NCBI GenBank assembly: GCA_964453155.1
Contig: CAYVQU010000216.1
Coordinates: 1-8,071, forward strand
Source of the DNA: CAYVQU01 sp964453155
GTDB taxonomy: Bacteria; Chloroflexota; Anaerolineae; Anaerolineales; UBA11858
Direction of reading: 5' to 3'
Length of the DNA: 8,071 bases
Made by a program: the position numbers and the translations under genes. The notes under the pieces are model-generated. The model saw only the letters and a program-made list of their open reading frames with translations. It was not told where the DNA came from and ran no database searches. This document shows positions 5,880-8,071 of the stretch, piece by piece (the first letter of the stretch is position 1; each line of letters begins with the position of its first letter).

Positions 5880-7019
5880 ATGACTGATCTCTCAATCACC
5901 CAAATTGACCTCCCCTCCGGGTTCATTGATCTCGGTATGGGCGACCCTGCTTTTGAGTTATTACCCCTTGAAATGATTCACCAATCCGCCGCGACCCATT
6001 TTTCAACGGGTGATCCGAGTTTCTTGCAATATGGAGCCGAACAAGGTGATCGTTATTTTCGCGGTTCCCTGGCTAATTTTCTCACGAAGTCTTACGACCT
6101 GCCGGTGGACTCTGATCAACTCTTTGTGACGACCGGGGCTTCAGCTACCTTGGATTTAATTTGTACGTCATTCACCCAACCAGGGGATGTGATTTTTGTA
6201 GAAGAACCCTCCTACTTCCTGGCGCTGCGGATTTTCAAAGATCATGGTTTACGCGCAATCGCGATTCCAATGGACGAGGATGGATTGTCTTTGAAGGTTT
6301 TGGATGAGAAATTGACTGAATTCAATCCGAAGTTTGTCTATACGATCCCAACCTTCCAGAATCCCAGCGGCGTGACCCTGACCCCAGCGCGCCGCGACCA
6401 TTTGATCGCACGGGCACAACGGCATAATTTCCTGATCGTTGCAGACGAGGTTTATCATTTTTTGGCTTATGCCTTGGTGCCCCCGCGTGCATTTGCAACC
6501 TATACCGCTCAGGTGGAACAGATTATCTCGGTGAACTCATTTTCGAAAATACTGGCCCCCGGTTTGCGACTAGGGTGGGTCCAGGCTCACGAAAATATCA
6601 TTAAGCGATTAACAGGCAGCGGTCTGCTTGAGAGTGGTGGGGGTGTAACCCCATTTACTTCAGCGTTGTTACGAAATGTGATCGAGTCGGGAGGATTGGC
6701 GGCCAACATTGCCAATCTACGTCAGGAATATGCCGCGCGCCGCGATGCTTTGGAGGCAGCCTTAGGCACATATCTCCCCATGGCTGAATACCAGGTACCT
6801 CCGGGCGGATTTTTCTTTTGGGTACGACTTCCGGGGATAGATACGGCTACATTACGACTCAAAGCCCAGGAATTTAACGTTGGTATCCGCCAAGGAGGGC
6901 TTTTCTCCAGTAATGCAGGGTTATCTAATCACATCCGGTTAGGATTCTGTTTTTATGATTCGGGAACACTTCGAGAAGGGGTCAAACGTCTCCGGGATTG
7001 TCTGGAGAAAAATTTTTAG
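5880..7019 (+). CDS. PLP-dependent class I/II aminotransferase (2-aminoadipate aminotransferase/MocR-domain-like)
   Basis: A 379-residue fold-type I aminotransferase. Motifs are in order: DLGMGDPAF near the N-terminus (17-25, substrate-side loop), LQYGAEQGDRYFRGSLANFL (49-68), the phosphate-binding TTGASATL (84-91), TIPTFQNPSG with N161, VADEVYHFL with D189 (pairs with the pyridine nitrogen) and Y192, SVNSFSKILAPGLRLGW with the Schiff-base lysine K223, the PPGGFFFWVRLPG segment (307-319) and HIRLGF with R353 for the substrate carboxylate. The QYG/QNPSG/FSKILAPGLRLGW set is typical of the LysN/2-aminoadipate and MocR-type branch, but there is no GntR DNA-binding domain, so it should be an enzyme and not a regulator. 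Amino donor and product are unknown. It is divergent from the ThuA-like gene and appears to be a single-gene unit with a possibly leaderless mRNA. Confidence 0.93.
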   Translation: MTDLSITQIDLPSGFIDLGMGDPAFELLPLEMIHQSAATHFSTGDPSFLQYGAEQGDRYFRGSLANFLTKSYDLPVDSDQLFVTTGASATLDLICTSFTQPGDVIFVEEPSYFLALRIFKDHGLRAIAIPMDEDGLSLKVLDEKLTEFNPKFVYTIPTFQNPSGVTLTPARRDHLIARAQRHNFLIVADEVYHFLAYALVPPRAFATYTAQVEQIISVNSFSKILAPGLRLGWVQAHENIIKRLTGSGLLESGGGVTPFTSALLRNVIESGGLAANIANLRQEYAARRDALEAALGTYLPMAEYQVPPGGFFFWVRLPGIDTATLRLKAQEFNVGIRQGGLFSSNAGLSNHIRLGFCFYDSGTLREGVKRLRDCLEKNF

Positions 7020-7024
7020 GATTT

Positions 7025-7507
7025 CTAAATGTTTAGTAGCGTTACAGTATGCCCGGTTGCCGCTAAAAACCTGTGAATATCTTCCATTGCGATGACCAGG
7101 GTCGCGGTGTTGATCAGCGGATGACATTGGATGGCATCTGACGCCCAAATATCTTGATCGATTAGCACATTCACTTTATGTTCTTGGTCGTTCATCAGAG
7201 CGAGTAGGGATACGGCACCTGGTTCTACCCCGAGAATATCCATTAGACGCCGGGGTGAAGCCAAAGAAAGCCGAGATTCGCCGATGCTATGGGCTAATGA
7301 TTTCAAATCCAAAGATTTCGAATCATCGAAAATTAACAGATAATAACGTTTCCCTTTTTTAATCTGTAAAAATAGATTCTTGACCGTCGAACCTGGTAAT
7401 GGAGAAATAAGCTGCCGCGCCTGGTCGCTGGTGTATACGGCAACGTGATCGTGCCGTTCATATGCGATTGATAATTGGTCTAGGAATTGGAAAATATCTG
7501 CTTTCAT
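7025..7507 (-). CDS. YbaK/ProX-type aminoacyl-tRNA editing deacylase
   Basis: A 160-residue stand-alone editing-domain protein of the YbaK/prolyl-tRNA-synthetase-associated family. Landmarks are HDHVAVYTSDQAR (19-31), VKNLFLQIKKGKRYYLLIF (42-60) with the conserved lysine K43, SLDLKSLA, SRLSLASPRRL (78-88), LGVEPGAVSLLALMND (92-107), CHPLINTAT (128-136) and the closing DIHRFLAATGH. The K-N-LFL, ND and HP-NTAT pattern fits the ProX (ProXp-ala/PrdX) branch, which hydrolyses alanine mischarged on tRNA(Pro), better than YbaK proper, which removes cysteine. It acts in the cytosol in translation quality control. The ATG at 7507 fits the family's usual N-terminus but has no clear Shine-Dalgarno sequence. 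The gene is convergent with the aminotransferase, with 5 bp between the stop codons. Confidence 0.88.
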   Translation of the reverse strand: MKADIFQFLDQLSIAYERHDHVAVYTSDQARQLISPLPGSTVKNLFLQIKKGKRYYLLIFDDSKSLDLKSLAHSIGESRLSLASPRRLMDILGVEPGAVSLLALMNDQEHKVNVLIDQDIWASDAIQCHPLINTATLVIAMEDIHRFLAATGHTVTLLNI

Positions 7508-7517
7508 ATTTTCATCG

Positions 7518-7547
7518 AGTTTACCACGATCAGGGAGATCGGGTCTA
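7518..7547 (-). promoter_or_regulatory. Putative promoter and small palindrome before the ProX-type gene
   Basis: On the minus strand TAGACC (plus 7542-7547), 18 bp and TAAACT (plus 7518-7523) give a moderate promoter, with a predicted start around 7511 and therefore a leader of about four bases. The spacer holds an inverted repeat, CGATC-AGGGA-GATCG (7527-7541), that could be an operator. No ribosome-binding site precedes the ATG, in line with a nearly leaderless mRNA. Confidence 0.35.
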
Positions 7548-7593
7548 TTTTTTACATTTGCGCGGAGGAGTACTTCGTTTTCCTAGTTAGTCT

Positions 7594-7634
7594 CGAAAAA
7601 AATACAAAAAAATCCCACCCAAGGTGAGATTTTT
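7594..7634 (-). terminator. Intrinsic-terminator-like hairpin, strongest on the minus strand
   Basis: Bases 7608-7619 pair with 7623-7634 around a three-base loop (7620-7622). On the minus strand the stem is unbroken over 12 positions, with one G-U wobble, and is followed by a T-rich tail (complement of 7594-7607: TTTGTATTTTTTTCG). On the plus strand there is one C-A mismatch, and five Ts are the end of the stem itself, so weak bidirectional action is possible. It lies about 100 bp upstream of the ProX-type gene's start and so would insulate that gene from a minus-strand transcript arriving from the right; no convincing gene for such a transcript is visible inside the window. Confidence 0.65.
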
Positions 7635-8071
7635 AGTACCCCTAATGAGACAGATTCCCAACACCACCCTTCCCAAATTCTAGGGGAAAATATGGCTCAA
7701 TCGTGTTTCTTGTTCAGAATCTTAATCTGAAGATCCGAAGGCGTCAAGCAATCCCAGTGTTACTCAATTTTCCCTTCCCCAAAATAAAGGTCATAGCCTG
7801 TTTGCAGGATAATCCCTTTCAGTGAAAAAGCAATGGGTTTTGCAACTCCCGTTGCCATTTTCTGAAAAAACACAATTTTGAAGTTTAAAGTACTTTGTGC
7901 TCTGATTGCACAAAACTTACGTTAAGTAGCAGCCACTTTCATATTGTCCATAATGTTTTGAAACGAACCATTGCATTTTAGATGCAATAAAAGCACATCT
8001 ATACCCCACTTGCTACTGGGTAAACAATCCGCTCACCATAACCAGTAATAATCTTTATATGCCGGCTCAAG
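7635..8071. other. AT-rich stretch of 437 bp without a convincing gene
   Basis: No open frame of usable length or recognisable protein is present. Small things seen: a minus-strand ATG frame of 32 codons (7760-7858) ending in KIE, without a ribosome-binding site; a minus-strand frame open from the right edge to a TAG at 7999-8001 (23 residues, including GYGERIVYPVASG), which could be the end of a gene lying off the window; inverted repeats at 7894-7914 (TTTGTGC/GCACAAA), 7970-7988 (ATTGCAT/ATGCAAT) and a nested hairpin at 7817-7867; and a 10-bp palindrome AAAGTACTTT at 7887-7896. It may be a regulatory region, a small RNA locus or decayed sequence; I cannot decide between these. Confidence 0.4.

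Noticed and set aside
7760..7858. 32-codon minus-strand frame as a gene
   Set aside because: No ribosome-binding site, no known similarity, and a length easily reached by chance; kept only as an observation.
7999..8071. Minus-strand frame entering from the right edge as a partial gene
   Set aside because: Only 23 residues are visible and nothing identifies them, so it cannot be supported as a gene from this window.

Overview
The window looks like a piece of bacterial chromosome of middling GC content carrying seven complete protein genes, a damaged gene end at the left edge and an AT-richer, apparently gene-free right end. Protein families (a cytoplasmic-type M28 peptidase beside an imidazolonepropionase-like amidohydrolase, a ThuA/Gfo-Idh-MocA pair, a stand-alone aminotransferase, a ProX-type tRNA editing protein) and short CGCAGA/GCAAAG-rich hairpin repeats placed just after stop codons suggest an environmental, heterotrophic bacterium. 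Chloroflexota (Anaerolineae-like) is my best guess, but that is inference and not proven by any marker gene here.

Layout, left to right. Bases 1-138 (+) hold the C-terminal tail of what resembles a GPH-type sugar symporter, interrupted by an in-frame TGA. An 18-bp perfect inverted repeat (159-204) separates it from a convergent minus-strand pair: amidohydrolase (225-1424) and M28 peptidase (1495-2886). The peptidase is upstream in transcription, and an imperfect hairpin repeat sits between the two. A short divergent promoter region (2887-2960) also serves an alpha/beta hydrolase on the plus strand (2961-3785). This converges, across another hairpin repeat (3785-3851), on a second minus-strand pair: a Gfo/Idh/MocA oxidoreductase (3868-4977) and, transcribed first, a ThuA-like protein (5072-5719), with a further hairpin repeat (5014-5063) between them. 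A second divergent region (5720-5879) leads to a PLP-dependent aminotransferase (5880-7019), which converges with only 5 bp to spare on a ProX/YbaK-type deacylase (7025-7507, minus). Beyond that are a terminator-like hairpin (7608-7634) and about 435 bp with no convincing gene.

How the genes may work together: the peptidase plus amidohydrolase would form a small peptide or N-acyl/cyclic-amide breakdown unit. The ThuA-like and Gfo/Idh/MocA pair resembles sugar-oxidation modules of the ThuA/ThuB kind. The other three genes look like separate single-gene units. No defence system, CRISPR, phage, tRNA or rRNA was seen.

The two themes most worth a second look are (1) dispersed hairpin repeats that abut or overlap the stop codons of five of the seven genes, and (2) a contrast in translation signals: all four genes in the two minus-strand pairs have clear Shine-Dalgarno sequences, whereas the three single genes lack one and have a -10-like box only about 6-10 nt before the ATG, as expected for leaderless or nearly leaderless mRNAs.
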